A DNA stretch of 64,000 nucleotides, from assembly GCF_040358255.1 (NCBI RefSeq), contig NZ_CP132938.1:3782001-3846000 (forward strand). The letters run 5' to 3'. Made by a program: the position numbers and the translations under genes. Shown here piece after piece: positions 42,356-50,897 of this stretch (position 1 is the stretch's first letter; each line of letters opens with the position of its first letter). This DNA is from Tunturibacter gelidoferens (lineage in GTDB: Bacteria > Acidobacteriota > Terriglobia > Terriglobales > Acidobacteriaceae). The notes below the pieces were generated by a model, which did not search any database, was not told where the DNA came from, and saw nothing but the letters and a program-made list of their open reading frames with translations.

Positions 42356-42814
42356 ATGGTTGATGGGCTGATTATCCGTTCTTCGTCGATTCATGCGGCG
42401 GGCTGCTATACCACTCGGGCGATAAAAAAAGGTAAGAGAGTCTGCGAGTATGACGGGCCGCGGTTTACCAAGGATGAGGCGGACGATAGGTACCAGGACC
42501 GCGATATTACTTACCTTTTCAGTTGTGGGGAGAATGGGTTGGTAATCGACGGGTTTGGAACTGCCATGTTTATCAACCACTCCTGCGATCCAAACTGCGA
42601 GTCGGAGAATGTCGATGGCCGAGTGTTTGTTGTTGCGATTCGGGATATCGCCGCTGGGGAGGAGCTGACTTATGAGTACAACCTGTATGACAGCGACGAT
42701 GATGAGCAGAACTGCTACTGTGGCGCGAAGAAGTGCCGGGGTACGATGTTCAGCGAGGCTGAGGTAAAGCGGCGGGCGCGGAAGGCTCGGGCTTTGGCTA
42801 AGGCTGGGCGCTAG
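42356..42814 (+). CDS. SET-domain protein methyltransferase with post-SET Cys motif
   Basis: The 152 residues comprise a compact SET domain: AAGCYTTRAIKKGKRVCEYDGP (SET-N), then FINHSCDPNCESE at 72-84 (pseudoknot motif) and GEELTYEYNLY at 101-111. The post-SET cysteines are in NCYCGAKKCRGT, which close the S-adenosylmethionine and lysine channel. The family is mainly eukaryotic; bacterial members methylate lysines of ribosomal or other proteins. A TTG two codons upstream is possible. It is the first gene on the + strand before the dnaX cluster but has an R4 repeat between. Confidence 0.92.
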   Translation: MVDGLIIRSSSIHAAGCYTTRAIKKGKRVCEYDGPRFTKDEADDRYQDRDITYLFSCGENGLVIDGFGTAMFINHSCDPNCESENVDGRVFVVAIRDIAAGEELTYEYNLYDSDDDEQNCYCGAKKCRGTMFSEAEVKRRARKARALAKAGR

Positions 42815-42835
42815 TTTTGAACTGCAAAAGCTAAA

Positions 42836-42889
42836 GCGTGCTGCGCGCACGGCGCGATCTGCCATCGAGGCTGACGCGCCTTCGGCGCC
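42836..42889 (+). repeat. 54-bp repeat R4, copy 1
   Basis: It starts GCGTGCTGCGCGCACGGCGC and ends CGCCTTCGGCGCC. It is identical to the copy at 57210-57263 and differs by one base from that at 50837-50890. It contains two nested palindromic parts and lies between the SET gene and dnaX. Confidence 0.9.
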
Positions 42890-42981
42890 ATTCGTCTCCG
42901 AGGATAACTGGCTTGGCGATGGGCGATACAATAGAGTCTGCGGACCTGTCGCGACGATTGTGACTTCCCTACCTTTTCTAT

Positions 42982-45045
42982 ATGGCATATCAGGTACTTG
43001 CTAGGAAATACCGGCCCCAGCGTTTCGCAGATGTTGCAGGGCAGGACCACGTGACCGTGACGCTGATGAATGCGCTGACGCAAGGCCGTATCGCGCATGG
43101 ATATATTTTCAGTGGGCATCGCGGCATTGGAAAGACGACGATTGCGCGCATTCTGGCCATGGCGCTGAACTGCCGGAATGCGATTGGGTCGCCGATGCGG
43201 CCCACGGCAGAGCCTTGCGAGGTTTGCGACAGCTGCACGGAGATTAAGGCGGGGAATGCGGTTGATGTGATCGAGATCGATGCGGCGACCAATCGCGGGA
43301 TCGATGAGATTCGCGAGCTGCGGGATGCGGCGCGGTATCGTCCGGCGCGAGATAAGTACAAGATCTACATCCTGGATGAGGCTCACCAGATTACCGATGC
43401 TGCCTTCAATGCATTGTTGAAGACGTTGGAGGAACCGCCGGATCATATTGTCTTCATGATGGCGACGACGCAGCCGGAGGATATTCCGCAGACGGTGCGA
43501 TCGCGTTGTCAACACTTCAGCTTTCATGCGGTGAAGCTGGTGGACATTCTGGGCGAGCTGCGCGGTATTGCGGAGCGGGAGGGCGTGGATGCGGATGAGG
43601 CTGCGCTGAGTCTGCTTGCCGAGGCGGGCGATGGGTCGATGCGCGATGCGCTGTCGATTATGGACCAGGCGATTGCGAGCGCTCCGGTGGAGGATGGTCG
43701 AGCGCGGTTGGATGCAGGGCAGATTCGGGAGCTGATGGGGACGGTTCCGAATGCAGTGTTTGAGCGGATCCTTGAGGCGGTGGATGGGAATCGCAGCGCC
43801 GAGGTGATTACGGTTGCGAATCAACTGCTGGATGCGGGAAACTCCCCGGCGCAGCTGGCGCGTCAGTTTGTAAGGTATCTGCGGAATACGGTAATTGCGA
43901 AGATTGCGGGCATCGGTGTAGATGGGGCTGGGGCGGATGGGGTGGCAGGGGAGTTGCTGCAGATCTCGGCCGATGAACAGCGGCGCGCGGGGCGGTCGGC
44001 GGCGTTGTTCAGCGAAGAGGAGTTGACGCGCTTTCTGCAGGTGATGCTGAGGACGTTTGATGAGCTGGGATATCGGCAGGAGCAGCGGTTCCACTTCGAG
44101 CTGGGATTGCTGAAGCTTGTGCATCTGCGGCGGTTGCTGCCGATTGAAGAGGTGTTGAGCCAGTTCCCTGTTGGCGGCGGTTCACGGCCAGGGCCTGGAG
44201 TAGCGACGGCGAGGCCAGTGAGCACACCCGCTGGGACGCCCCCAAGGAATCCGGTAAGCGGAGCGGCGACGGCGCGTGTGTTAGAGACGAGCGCAACGGT
44301 GGCGAGCGCGAGACCAGCTTTTTCTCCCTTTGAAAGGGACCAGAACAGGAACCGGTTTGACGAGCGGGCCGTAGTGGCCTCGCCGGTCGCTGTTGTACCT
44401 GTTACTGCTCCTGTTGTGCCGATGGCGGCGCCTACGCCTGTGCCGGTGCCCACGCTGGCTCAGGTAACGACACCTGCGGAGACGGTGCTGACTGACGGCG
44501 ATGCGATAGGAGCCGCACTCGTGGAGACTGAGGATCGTGCGGAGACAGCAGACGTGCCTTCGCCGTTGATGGAGAAGCCGACTGAAATGTCGGTTGAGAG
44601 GGCAGATCCCGTTGAGAGTGCGAGCAGCACTGGTATGCAACTGACTTCGTTACATTCCGCGGAGGAACTGCAGAGGGTGGCCGTAGATGCTTTGTTAGCG
44701 GCGAAGAATCTGGCGACGCCGGCTGATGCTCTGGCGGATGCAGAGTGGACAGTGACAGAGGGCGAGATCCGGGTGCAGACGGAGCTCTCGAAGACGATGC
44801 TTTCGATGGTGATTAATGCGGAGGCGGAGAAACTGATAAGAGCTGCGTTGCGGGATGCGGGGGTTGGGGCGTTGAAACTGATGTTTCTGCCGGGCGTCAA
44901 GAATGCCGCTAACGCAAAAAAGCCGAGAGCAGCGAAGAGCGGAAGCGTCCAGGCGAAGGCGTTGGAGCATCCAATTGTGCAAAGGGCGCAGACGTTGTTC
45001 AATGCCGAAGTTCGGAATGTGATCGATCTGCGCGATAACGACTAG
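42982..45045 (+). CDS. dnaX: DNA polymerase III subunit tau (and gamma)
   Basis: The clamp-loader ATPase is 687 residues. Walker A is GHRGIGKTT; zinc-binding cysteines lie in LNC...PCEVCDSC. DEAHQITDAAFNALLKTLEEPP gives Walker B, and the arginine finger is in VRSRCQHF. The C-terminal third is a low-complexity Ala/Pro/Thr/Val linker of about 150 residues (VTAPVVPMAAPTPVPVP), then a conserved short domain. The gene forms an operon with ybaB and recR. Confidence 0.95.
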   Translation: MAYQVLARKYRPQRFADVAGQDHVTVTLMNALTQGRIAHGYIFSGHRGIGKTTIARILAMALNCRNAIGSPMRPTAEPCEVCDSCTEIKAGNAVDVIEIDAATNRGIDEIRELRDAARYRPARDKYKIYILDEAHQITDAAFNALLKTLEEPPDHIVFMMATTQPEDIPQTVRSRCQHFSFHAVKLVDILGELRGIAEREGVDADEAALSLLAEAGDGSMRDALSIMDQAIASAPVEDGRARLDAGQIRELMGTVPNAVFERILEAVDGNRSAEVITVANQLLDAGNSPAQLARQFVRYLRNTVIAKIAGIGVDGAGADGVAGELLQISADEQRRAGRSAALFSEEELTRFLQVMLRTFDELGYRQEQRFHFELGLLKLVHLRRLLPIEEVLSQFPVGGGSRPGPGVATARPVSTPAGTPPRNPVSGAATARVLETSATVASARPAFSPFERDQNRNRFDERAVVASPVAVVPVTAPVVPMAAPTPVPVPTLAQVTTPAETVLTDGDAIGAALVETEDRAETADVPSPLMEKPTEMSVERADPVESASSTGMQLTSLHSAEELQRVAVDALLAAKNLATPADALADAEWTVTEGEIRVQTELSKTMLSMVINAEAEKLIRAALRDAGVGALKLMFLPGVKNAANAKKPRAAKSGSVQAKALEHPIVQRAQTLFNAEVRNVIDLRDND

Positions 45046-45075
45046 CCAGTCATTACAGCACCAAAGGGGGTGAAG

Positions 45076-45408
45076 ATGGACTTTTCTGATCTGGGGAAGA
45101 TGAAAGAGATGATGGGGCAGGCGAAGCTGATGCAGGAGCAGATGGAGAAGAAGCTCGCTGCAACGGTGGTGGAGGCTTCGAGCGGCGGCGGGGTGGTGAC
45201 GGTGCGGATGAACGGTAAAAAAGAGATTCTGCGGGTAAAGATTGAGCCAACGGCGATGGGCAGTTCGGCGAGCGATCTTGAGTTGCTTGAAGATTTGATT
45301 GCAGCAGCAGTGAACGAAGCAGGGCGGAGGGCAGATGAAGCGATGAAGTCGAGCGTGGCCGGAATGATGGGTGGGTTGGGCTTGCCGGATCTGCCGGGGT
45401 TGGGCTAA
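45076..45408 (+). CDS. YbaB/EbfC nucleoid-associated protein
   Basis: The 110 residues comprise the N-terminal helix DLGKMKEMMGQAKLMQEQMEKKLAA, followed by the central beta sheet VTVRMNGKKEILRVKIEP and a C-terminal helix LLEDLIAAAVNEAGRRADEA. It is a dimeric DNA-binding nucleoid protein; the dnaX-ybaB-recR order is widespread. The ATG 45076 with GGGGGTG upstream is chosen over GTG 45070. The stop is adjacent to the recR start. Confidence 0.93.
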   Translation: MDFSDLGKMKEMMGQAKLMQEQMEKKLAATVVEASSGGGVVTVRMNGKKEILRVKIEPTAMGSSASDLELLEDLIAAAVNEAGRRADEAMKSSVAGMMGGLGLPDLPGLG

Positions 45409-46032
45409 GTGACTGGTTCTTTCCATGCCACACCGAGTCGTTTTGCGGAGCCGATGTCGCGGCTGATTGAAGAGCTAAGAAAGCTGCCAGGGATTGGTTC
45501 CAAGAGTGCGCAGCGGCTGGCGTTTCATGTGCTGCGGTCGTCGGCCGACGATGCCGAGGCGTTGTCAGTAGCAATACGAGAGTTGAAGCTGCACCTGCGG
45601 CTCTGCTCGACCTGCAACAACATTACGGACATCGATCCTTGTGGGTATTGCATGAGCCCAGTGCGAAATCAGCGGTTGGTTTGCGTGGTGGAAGAGCCGA
45701 CCAATATTGCGACGATTGAGAAGACGCGGAGTTATAACGGCGTATATCACGTGCTGCACGGGACGCTCTCTCCGATCGGTGGAGTGGGTCCGGAGCAGTT
45801 GCGGATTACGAATCTGCTGACTCGTTTGTCGGATATTGATGAGGTGATTCTGGCGACTTCGCCGACGACGGAGGGAGAGGCGACGGCAGGGTATTTGGCG
45901 CTTGAACTTAGGAAAACGAAGGGTGATGTGAAGGTGACGAGGATTGCGACGGGAGTGCCAGCGGGAAGCGATATCGAATATGCCGATGAGGTGACGATGA
46001 CACGGGCGATGGAAGGGCGGCGCGAGTTTTAA
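45409..46032 (+). CDS. recR: Recombination mediator RecR
   Basis: RecR with RecO/RecF loads RecA at gaps. The 207 residues show the HhH motif [17 protein letters not shown] and the Cys4 zinc finger [19 protein letters not shown]. The TOPRIM domain is [38 protein letters not shown]. The GTG start directly abuts the ybaB stop, implying coupling. The stop at 46032 is followed by a phosphoesterase gene on the same strand. Confidence 0.97.
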   Translation: MTGSFHATPSRFAEPMSRLIEELRKLPGIGSKSAQRLAFHVLRSSADDAEALSVAIRELKLHLRLCSTCNNITDIDPCGYCMSPVRNQRLVCVVEEPTNIATIEKTRSYNGVYHVLHGTLSPIGGVGPEQLRITNLLTRLSDIDEVILATSPTTEGEATAGYLALELRKTKGDVKVTRIATGVPAGSDIEYADEVTMTRAMEGRREF

Positions 46033-46103
46033 CCCGGGTGTAGCAGCTTTCCTTGCCGCTGATTCGTCTTATCGTTGCAAGAGTTGCAATTTCGAGGAGA
46101 CGT

Positions 46104-47120
46104 ATGGGGTTTGATGAGACGTATTCGCGTAGGCGGTTTCTGCGGCAGAGTTTTGCGTTCAGTGCGTTGGCCGGACTTGGTGGTTTGCCGGCGCTGGGTG
46201 CTGCGAAGCATGGTGGGCCGGGTGGTGGGTCACGGTTGTTGATGGTGGGGGATTGGGGGTATGAGGACTTTGAGGCGCAGAGCCGTGTGGCGAAGTCGAT
46301 GCAGGCGTATGTGCGCGAGCAGAGGTTCAAGACCGAGGGGCTCCTGATGCTGGGTGATAACTGGTATGGGCCGCTGCCGGGCGGGGCGAAAGATGTGCGG
46401 TGGAAGACACAGTTCGAAGAGATGTATCCGTCGAGCGTGTTCGATTGTCCGGCCTATGCGATTCCTGGCAACCATGACTACCAGACGATGCCGATGAGCA
46501 AGGTTGTGGCGGAGCTAGAGTACGCGAAGGCGGGCGGGACGCGGTGGACGATGCCTTCGCTCTGGTATAGCTTCGAGTTCCCGGTGAAGAAGCCGTTGAT
46601 GACGGTGATTGCACTCGATAGCAATATGCCTCACGCAGATGGAAGGCCGAAGAAGGGTGCGGACTTCACGCTGACTCCGGAGCAGCAGGCGGAGCAGTTG
46701 GTTTGGCTGGAGGCGGAGTTGGAGAAGCCTCGGAGTACTCCGTTTCTGGTCGTAATGGGGCATCATCCGATCTTTTCGAATGGGCCGCATGGGGATCATA
46801 AGGTGCTGGTGCGGGACTGGGAGCCTCTGCTGCGGAAGCATAAGGCTCATATGTACCTGGCGGGGCATGACCACGATATGCAGCACCTGGAGTTTGAGGG
46901 ACATCCTACTTCGTTTGTCTTGTCGGGTGGCGGTGGGGCGGATCTTTATCCGCTCGTTATTGATGAGGCTCAGCGTGGGCCCTATGCGCAGCGGGTTTAT
47001 GGGTTCAGCGATCTGGAGGTGACGCCGGAGACGCTTACGCTACGGCATCTCGATGAGAAGGGGCGGGTGATTCATTCGTTTACGAAGAAGGTGGATGGGA
47101 CGGTTACGAATATCGCTTAA
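46104..47120 (+). CDS. Tat-exported calcineurin-like metallophosphoesterase
   Basis: The protein is 338 residues from ATG 46104, which has GAGGAG seven bases upstream. A twin-arginine signal is clear: YSRRRFLRQSFAFSALAGLGG. Metal-binding motifs of the family follow: VGDWGYE (D-x-W), LMLGDNWYG (GDN), IPGNHDY (GNHD), MGHHPIF and LAGHDHDM (GHxH). The enzyme resembles purple acid phosphatases / alkaline phosphodiesterases and acts outside the cytoplasm, folded before export. An upstream TTG at 46053 is unlikely. Confidence 0.93.
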   Translation: MGFDETYSRRRFLRQSFAFSALAGLGGLPALGAAKHGGPGGGSRLLMVGDWGYEDFEAQSRVAKSMQAYVREQRFKTEGLLMLGDNWYGPLPGGAKDVRWKTQFEEMYPSSVFDCPAYAIPGNHDYQTMPMSKVVAELEYAKAGGTRWTMPSLWYSFEFPVKKPLMTVIALDSNMPHADGRPKKGADFTLTPEQQAEQLVWLEAELEKPRSTPFLVVMGHHPIFSNGPHGDHKVLVRDWEPLLRKHKAHMYLAGHDHDMQHLEFEGHPTSFVLSGGGGADLYPLVIDEAQRGPYAQRVYGFSDLEVTPETLTLRHLDEKGRVIHSFTKKVDGTVTNIA

Positions 47121-47163
47121 GTACTGCTCGGCGCTTCGCGTGTCTGTCATTGTGGCGAAAGAT

Positions 47164-47220
47164 GTGTCCTGCCGGACGGGCTCCCTGCGCGGGAGGCGGT
47201 CACTTCGTGACGTGTGTACC
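47164..47220 (+). repeat. Dispersed repeat R5, copy 1
   Basis: Contains GTGTCCTGCCGGACGGGC, a GGGAG-type stem (CTCCC/GGGAG), then GTCACTTCGTGAC and TGTGTACC. The second copy is at 51626-51682 with the same orientation; the inner stem differs slightly. It lies in the convergent gap between the phosphoesterase and gpmI and may terminate both. Confidence 0.75.
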
Positions 47221-47274
47221 GGTCTTGATGGGTCAGGTGTGTGTGGGTCCTTCCTTTGGTCGGATGAAAAATTC

Positions 47275-48900
47275 TTATTCGGCTTTGGGTTGCGCGCGGA
47301 GGTTGCCGCCGGTCATTTGGTTGGGTTGGTCTACGTTTAGCAAGGACAGGATGGTGGGGGAGATGTCGCGGAGGCTGCCGCCTTCGCGGAGGATGGGGGT
47401 GTTGCCGGCGTCGGTGATGTAGAGGAAGGGTACGGGGTTGGTGGTGTGTGCGGTGTGGGGGCCTCCGGTGGCGGGGTCGATGAGCATCTCGGCGTTGCCG
47501 TGGTCGGCGGTGACGAGTAACGCGCCACCTCTCTGCTTTACTGCGCTATAGATACGGCCTAGTTGAGTGTCTACGGTCTCGACGGCGCGGATGGTGGGTT
47601 CCATCATGCCGGAGTGGCCGACCATGTCGGCGTTGGCGAAGTTGACGATGATGACGTCGAAGGCAGTGTCGTTGACGGCTTTGATGACGGCGTCGGCGAT
47701 GCCCGCGGCGGACATCTCGGGGGCGAGGTCGTAGGTGGCTACTTTTTGTGAGGGGACCAGTGCGCGGTCTTCGCCGGGGAAGGGTTTTTCGATGCCGCCG
47801 TTGAAGAAGTAGGTGACGTGGGCGTACTTTTCCGTCTCGGCGACGCGGAGGTTGCGGAGGTTGGCCTGGGACATAAGGTTGGCGAGGAGGTTGTCCATCG
47901 ACTCGGCGGGGATGATGATGGGGAGTTTGAAGTTTTTGTCGTACTGAGTCATGCAGACGTAGTGAAGGTTGGAGGGGATGAGGTCGAGGGGGATCTCGGC
48001 GTCGAGTTCGGCGGCTTTGGGGAGTTGGTGACCCTGGCTTCCGATGGGGTCTGCCGTTAGACCGGACTTTCTGGTGAGGACGCGGGTGATCTGGCGGACG
48101 CGGTCGGCGCGATAGTTGAAGTTGACGATGACGTCTTCGTCGCGAATGAGGCCGACGGGGGTGTCGTCGGTCGGGTTCATGCAGGTAAAGGGTGGAATGA
48201 ACTCGTCGGTGATGCCGTTGTTGTAGAGTTCGCGGATACGTGCGGTGGGGCCGTTGTAGCGGCCGCCTTCGGGATGGCCGGTGACCAGGGCGTCGAAAGC
48301 TTGTTTTTCTTTCTCCCAGCGGAGGTCGCGGTCCATGGCGTAGTAGCGGCCGCTCACCGAGGCCAGGAGGCCGACGTTGTACTCGTTGAACTTGCGGAGA
48401 AGCTCCTCGAGGTAGCCGAGGCCGCTGGTGGGCATGGTGTCGCGGCCGTCCATGAAGGCGTGGATGTAGACGCGGGTGAGCTTGTGTTGGGCGGCCATGC
48501 GGATAAGGGCGTCGAGGTGGCGCTGGTGAGAGTGGACGCCGCCGTCGGAGAGTAGGCCGATGAGGTGGAGTGCTCTTCCCTTCTGCCCGGCTAGTTCGTA
48601 GGCGCGGACCAGCGTGGGGTCGGTGTAGAGGGAGCCGTCGAGGATGGCGGTGTCGATGCGGGTCATGTCCATGCGGACGATGCGGCCGGCGCCGAGGTTG
48701 AGGTGGCCTACTTCGCTGTTGCCCATCTGGCCGTCGGGGAGTCCGACGAAGTGTTCGCTGGCGCGGAGGAGGGTGTTGGGGAAGTCGCGGAGGAGCGCGT
48801 CGTAGGTGGGTTTGCGGGCCTGGGCGATGGCGTTGCCGTGGGTTTCGGCGCGGGAACCCCATCCGTCGAGGATGGTGAGGACTACTGGTGCTTTGGGCAT
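47275..48900 (-). CDS. gpmI: 2,3-bisphosphoglycerate-independent phosphoglycerate mutase
   Basis: A manganese-dependent glycolytic enzyme of 541 residues. The phospho-serine motif is [17 protein letters not shown]; the first metal site is [15 protein letters not shown] lies in [20 protein letters not shown] is present as [10 protein letters not shown]; the C-terminal metal motif is [12 protein letters not shown]. Together with enolase (53967) it supplies the two lower-glycolysis steps, both on the minus strand about 5 kb apart. Confidence 0.97.
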   Translation of the reverse strand: MPKAPVVLTILDGWGSRAETHGNAIAQARKPTYDALLRDFPNTLLRASEHFVGLPDGQMGNSEVGHLNLGAGRIVRMDMTRIDTAILDGSLYTDPTLVRAYELAGQKGRALHLIGLLSDGGVHSHQRHLDALIRMAAQHKLTRVYIHAFMDGRDTMPTSGLGYLEELLRKFNEYNVGLLASVSGRYYAMDRDLRWEKEKQAFDALVTGHPEGGRYNGPTARIRELYNNGITDEFIPPFTCMNPTDDTPVGLIRDEDVIVNFNYRADRVRQITRVLTRKSGLTADPIGSQGHQLPKAAELDAEIPLDLIPSNLHYVCMTQYDKNFKLPIIIPAESMDNLLANLMSQANLRNLRVAETEKYAHVTYFFNGGIEKPFPGEDRALVPSQKVATYDLAPEMSAAGIADAVIKAVNDTAFDVIIVNFANADMVGHSGMMEPTIRAVETVDTQLGRIYSAVKQRGGALLVTADHGNAEMLIDPATGGPHTAHTTNPVPFLYITDAGNTPILREGGSLRDISPTILSLLNVDQPNQMTGGNLRAQPKAE

Positions 48901-49073
48901 GATGGCTTCGTTTCTCGCTGCTGTCTGGTTGTGGTGCAGGCTTATGGTGAGGATATCAACAACGGGGGAGCGGTGAATTTCTGGGCGGCTTTGGAGTGGA
49001 GCGAGATTTTGAGTGAAACTTTCGGCTGATAAAAAGGACTGTCATTCGATGGGCCAGTGGGTAACGAGCGGGG

Positions 49074-50537
49074 TTACAATCGCGAAAAGATTCCAATCAG
49101 GTGGGTCATGCCATGATGTCGTCTCACACGGATTCGCCTGCGATGGGCCGAAGTCCTCGACCGATGGACCTGCGGCAGATGCAGGGTGTCGATCTGCATG
49201 CTGAGTATCACTCCGTCCGAACGGGTGGGGACTTCTTCGATGCGGTCGACCTCGGCTCGCACGTGATCTTCCTGATGACGGATATTGCCGGGACCAAGAA
49301 GGCGACGCAGCCGATTGCGGCCGCGGTTCAGGATATCTTCCGCGGGAGTGCTACGGAGTTGCTGGGGCCGGCGGGCACGAATGTGATGGACGCCACGGCG
49401 CGGCTGGCGCAGGCGGTGAATCACGAGTTGATCCGGGCTGCGAAGGGGGTTCGCTTTTCGCCGACCTTTCTGGGTTGCTATGACGTTTCGCTGGGAGTTC
49501 TCGCTTACATTAATGCGGGAGGTATGACGGCTGTGTTTCACGACTCGGAGGGTGCGCGGATTCTGCCTAGCGAAGCTGCGCCGCTGGGTTTGTTTACGCA
49601 CCTGACCCATGAGCCTTCGATGCAGGCGTTTGAGCCGCGGGCGAAGCTGCTGCTGGTGACCAAGGGCGTGATGGAGACGCGGCATGGGCGGACACACTTC
49701 GGCGTGGAGCGTTTGATTCCTCTTCTGGAGGAGACGGCGACGCATTCGGCGACGGAGCTTTGCCGGGCTGCCTTGAAGGCAGCTGAGGAGTTCAAGCAAG
49801 TTCCCTGGTATCGCAGGCTGAATCTTCCATTTGGACATGCGACGGAGGACGAGGATCTGACCGCGCTTGCTCTGGTGAGGCATGGCAGGGCTGGTTAGAT
49901 TGCAGGGGTTCGATGGAACCGATTGCGACGAGCACGCAGGAGGGCCGACGGCGGCGTGGACTGCCGGGAGAATAGAGTGCTGAGCGGGTGTTGCGTCGTT
50001 GTGGTGCTGCTCTGAGGTGTCTGTGGTGGTTTCTTCTATGGCTTCTTCGTCTTCGAGGAGGCCGAGTCGATCGAGGAGCTCGGCGACGGGGCTGGGGCGA
50101 GAGTTGGCCTGTCCGACCTCGGAGCGTGGAGCGAGGAGACCTAAGGCCGGGTCGTGGAGGATCTCTTCGACGGTGTCTGCCGGGGGCGTGGTTTGGCGGG
50201 CGGGATCGCGGGGCAGATTGAGGCTTGCGATCTGGAGGCCGTAGAGGAGGAGTCCGGCGCGGCGTGAGTCGATGTCGTTGGAGGCGATGCGCTGGAGGAC
50301 CTGGCCGATGGAGGATTGGATGGCGGAGCGATCCTCTGGCAGGGGCAGATCGAAGGCGGTGCGGCGGGAGCGGCGACGGCGGGCTCCGGTGGTGGGTATG
50401 CGGGTGGTGTGGTGGTAGTAGCAGAGCTCTTCGCCGCGAAGGCATGGGCTGCCGCAGCGATGGCCGTCGGTGAAGATGTGACGGCATTGGTAGCGCTTCG
50501 GTTTGACGTTGTTGGTGCTGGTGACTGTTTGCTGCAT
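49074..50537 (-). CDS. Cys/His-cluster protein, longer paralogue; tail antisense to the phosphatase gene
   Basis: From ATG 50537 (GGGGGAGGG ribosome site) the protein begins with the same Cys/His module as the gene at 6266: Cys18, Cys28, Cys39, His42-43 with identical spacing. The RRRSRRTAFDLPLP and SRRAGLLLYGLQ blocks also match. After about residue 150 it is acidic and low-complexity. No in-frame stop occurs until 49074, so about 275 codons run antisense to the + strand phosphatase (49113-49898). They may not be translated as such; a stop would appear in another frame near 49907. I am confident of the first 190 residues only. Confidence 0.55.
   Translation of the reverse strand: MQQTVTSTNNVKPKRYQCRHIFTDGHRCGSPCLRGEELCYYHHTTRIPTTGARRRRSRRTAFDLPLPEDRSAIQSSIGQVLQRIASNDIDSRRAGLLLYGLQIASLNLPRDPARQTTPPADTVEEILHDPALGLLAPRSEVGQANSRPSPVAELLDRLGLLEDEEAIEETTTDTSEQHHNDATPAQHSILPAVHAAVGPPACSSQSVPSNPCNLTSPAMPHQSKRGQILVLRRMSKWKIQPAIPGNLLELLSCLQGSPAKLRRRMRRRLLQKRNQTLHAEVCPPMPRLHHALGHQQQLRPRLKRLHRRLMGQVRKQTQRRSFARQNPRTLRVVKHSRHTSRINVSENSQRNVIATQKGRRKANPLRSPDQLVIHRLRQPRRGVHHIRARRPQQLRSTPAEDILNRGRNRLRRLLGPGNIRHQEDHVRAEVDRIEEVPTRSDGVILSMQIDTLHLPQVHRSRTSAHRRRIRVRRHHGMTHLIGIFSRL
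49113..49898 (+). CDS. PPM/SpoIIE-like serine phosphatase domain protein
   Basis: The 261 residues have the PP2C-type core: ADYHSVRTGGDFFDAVDLGSHVIFLMTDIAGTKKATQPIAAAVQ (metal-binding Asp/Gly), ...YINAGGMTAVFHDSEGARILPSEAAPLGLF, KLLLVTKGVMETR and a final EDLTALALV. This is the stand-alone SpoIIE/RsbU catalytic domain, used in partner-switching or stress control of anti-sigma systems. ATG 49113 is used; an upstream GTG is less likely. No anti-sigma partner is nearby. Confidence 0.82.
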   Translation: MMSSHTDSPAMGRSPRPMDLRQMQGVDLHAEYHSVRTGGDFFDAVDLGSHVIFLMTDIAGTKKATQPIAAAVQDIFRGSATELLGPAGTNVMDATARLAQAVNHELIRAAKGVRFSPTFLGCYDVSLGVLAYINAGGMTAVFHDSEGARILPSEAAPLGLFTHLTHEPSMQAFEPRAKLLLVTKGVMETRHGRTHFGVERLIPLLEETATHSATELCRAALKAAEEFKQVPWYRRLNLPFGHATEDEDLTALALVRHGRAG

Positions 50538-50565
50538 TGTGTTCCCTCCCCCACTGGGTGAAATG

Positions 50566-50624
50566 TGTGCAAAGTCTTCGAATGAAACGGCATAGGTCTG
50601 GACCTGCACTGGTCCGAACCTATG
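50566..50624 (-). promoter_or_regulatory. Structured leader of the Cys/His paralogue
   Basis: CATAGGTCTGGACC-tgcact-GGTCCGAACCTATG (50591-50624) is a long hairpin with a 2-nt internal mismatch. On the minus strand GTCCAGACCTATGCC and AGACTTTGCACA follow, nearly identical to the leader at 6201-6239 upstream of the paralogue. Confidence 0.6.
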
Positions 50625-50654
50625 GGTCTGGTTAATTCGGGTTTAAATTGGAAG

Positions 50655-50775
50655 ACCCGGCTTGCGCCGGGTTCTTTTTTGTTGCTTCTTCTATTTTAGC
50701 GGATTGGGTGGGGTGGATACGCCACGCGAATCTTCGCTGTTGACGAGGGTTTTGTGCGCTTGGGGGCTTGACAGG
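50655..50775 (-). promoter_or_regulatory. Composite element copy P4: boxes, -10 and GC hairpin
   Basis: On the minus strand: CCTGTCAAGCCCCC (50775-50762), CGTGGCG (50726-50720), GCTAAAAT (-10 like, 50698-50693) and hairpin ACCCGGC-gcaa-GCCGGGT (50672-50655). Box spacings (49 and 20) equal those of P1-P3. The plus-strand side of the hairpin has the long T-run. Downstream is the hairpin leader and gene at 50537. Confidence 0.6.
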
Positions 50776-50836
50776 TTTTTGGAGATTGCTCAGGATGACA
50801 GCTTGTGGGGAGGGACGGGGAGGAGAACAAGCAACG

Positions 50837-50890
50837 GCGTGCTGCGCGCACGGCGCGATCTGCCATCGAGGCTGACGCGCCTGCGGCGCC
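50837..50890 (+). repeat. 54-bp repeat R4, copy 2
   Basis: Differs from copies 1 and 3 by one base (CGCCTGCGGCGCC). It lies seven bases after the sirtuin stop codon and could act as its terminator. Confidence 0.88.
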
Positions 50891-50897
50891 TTTTTTT

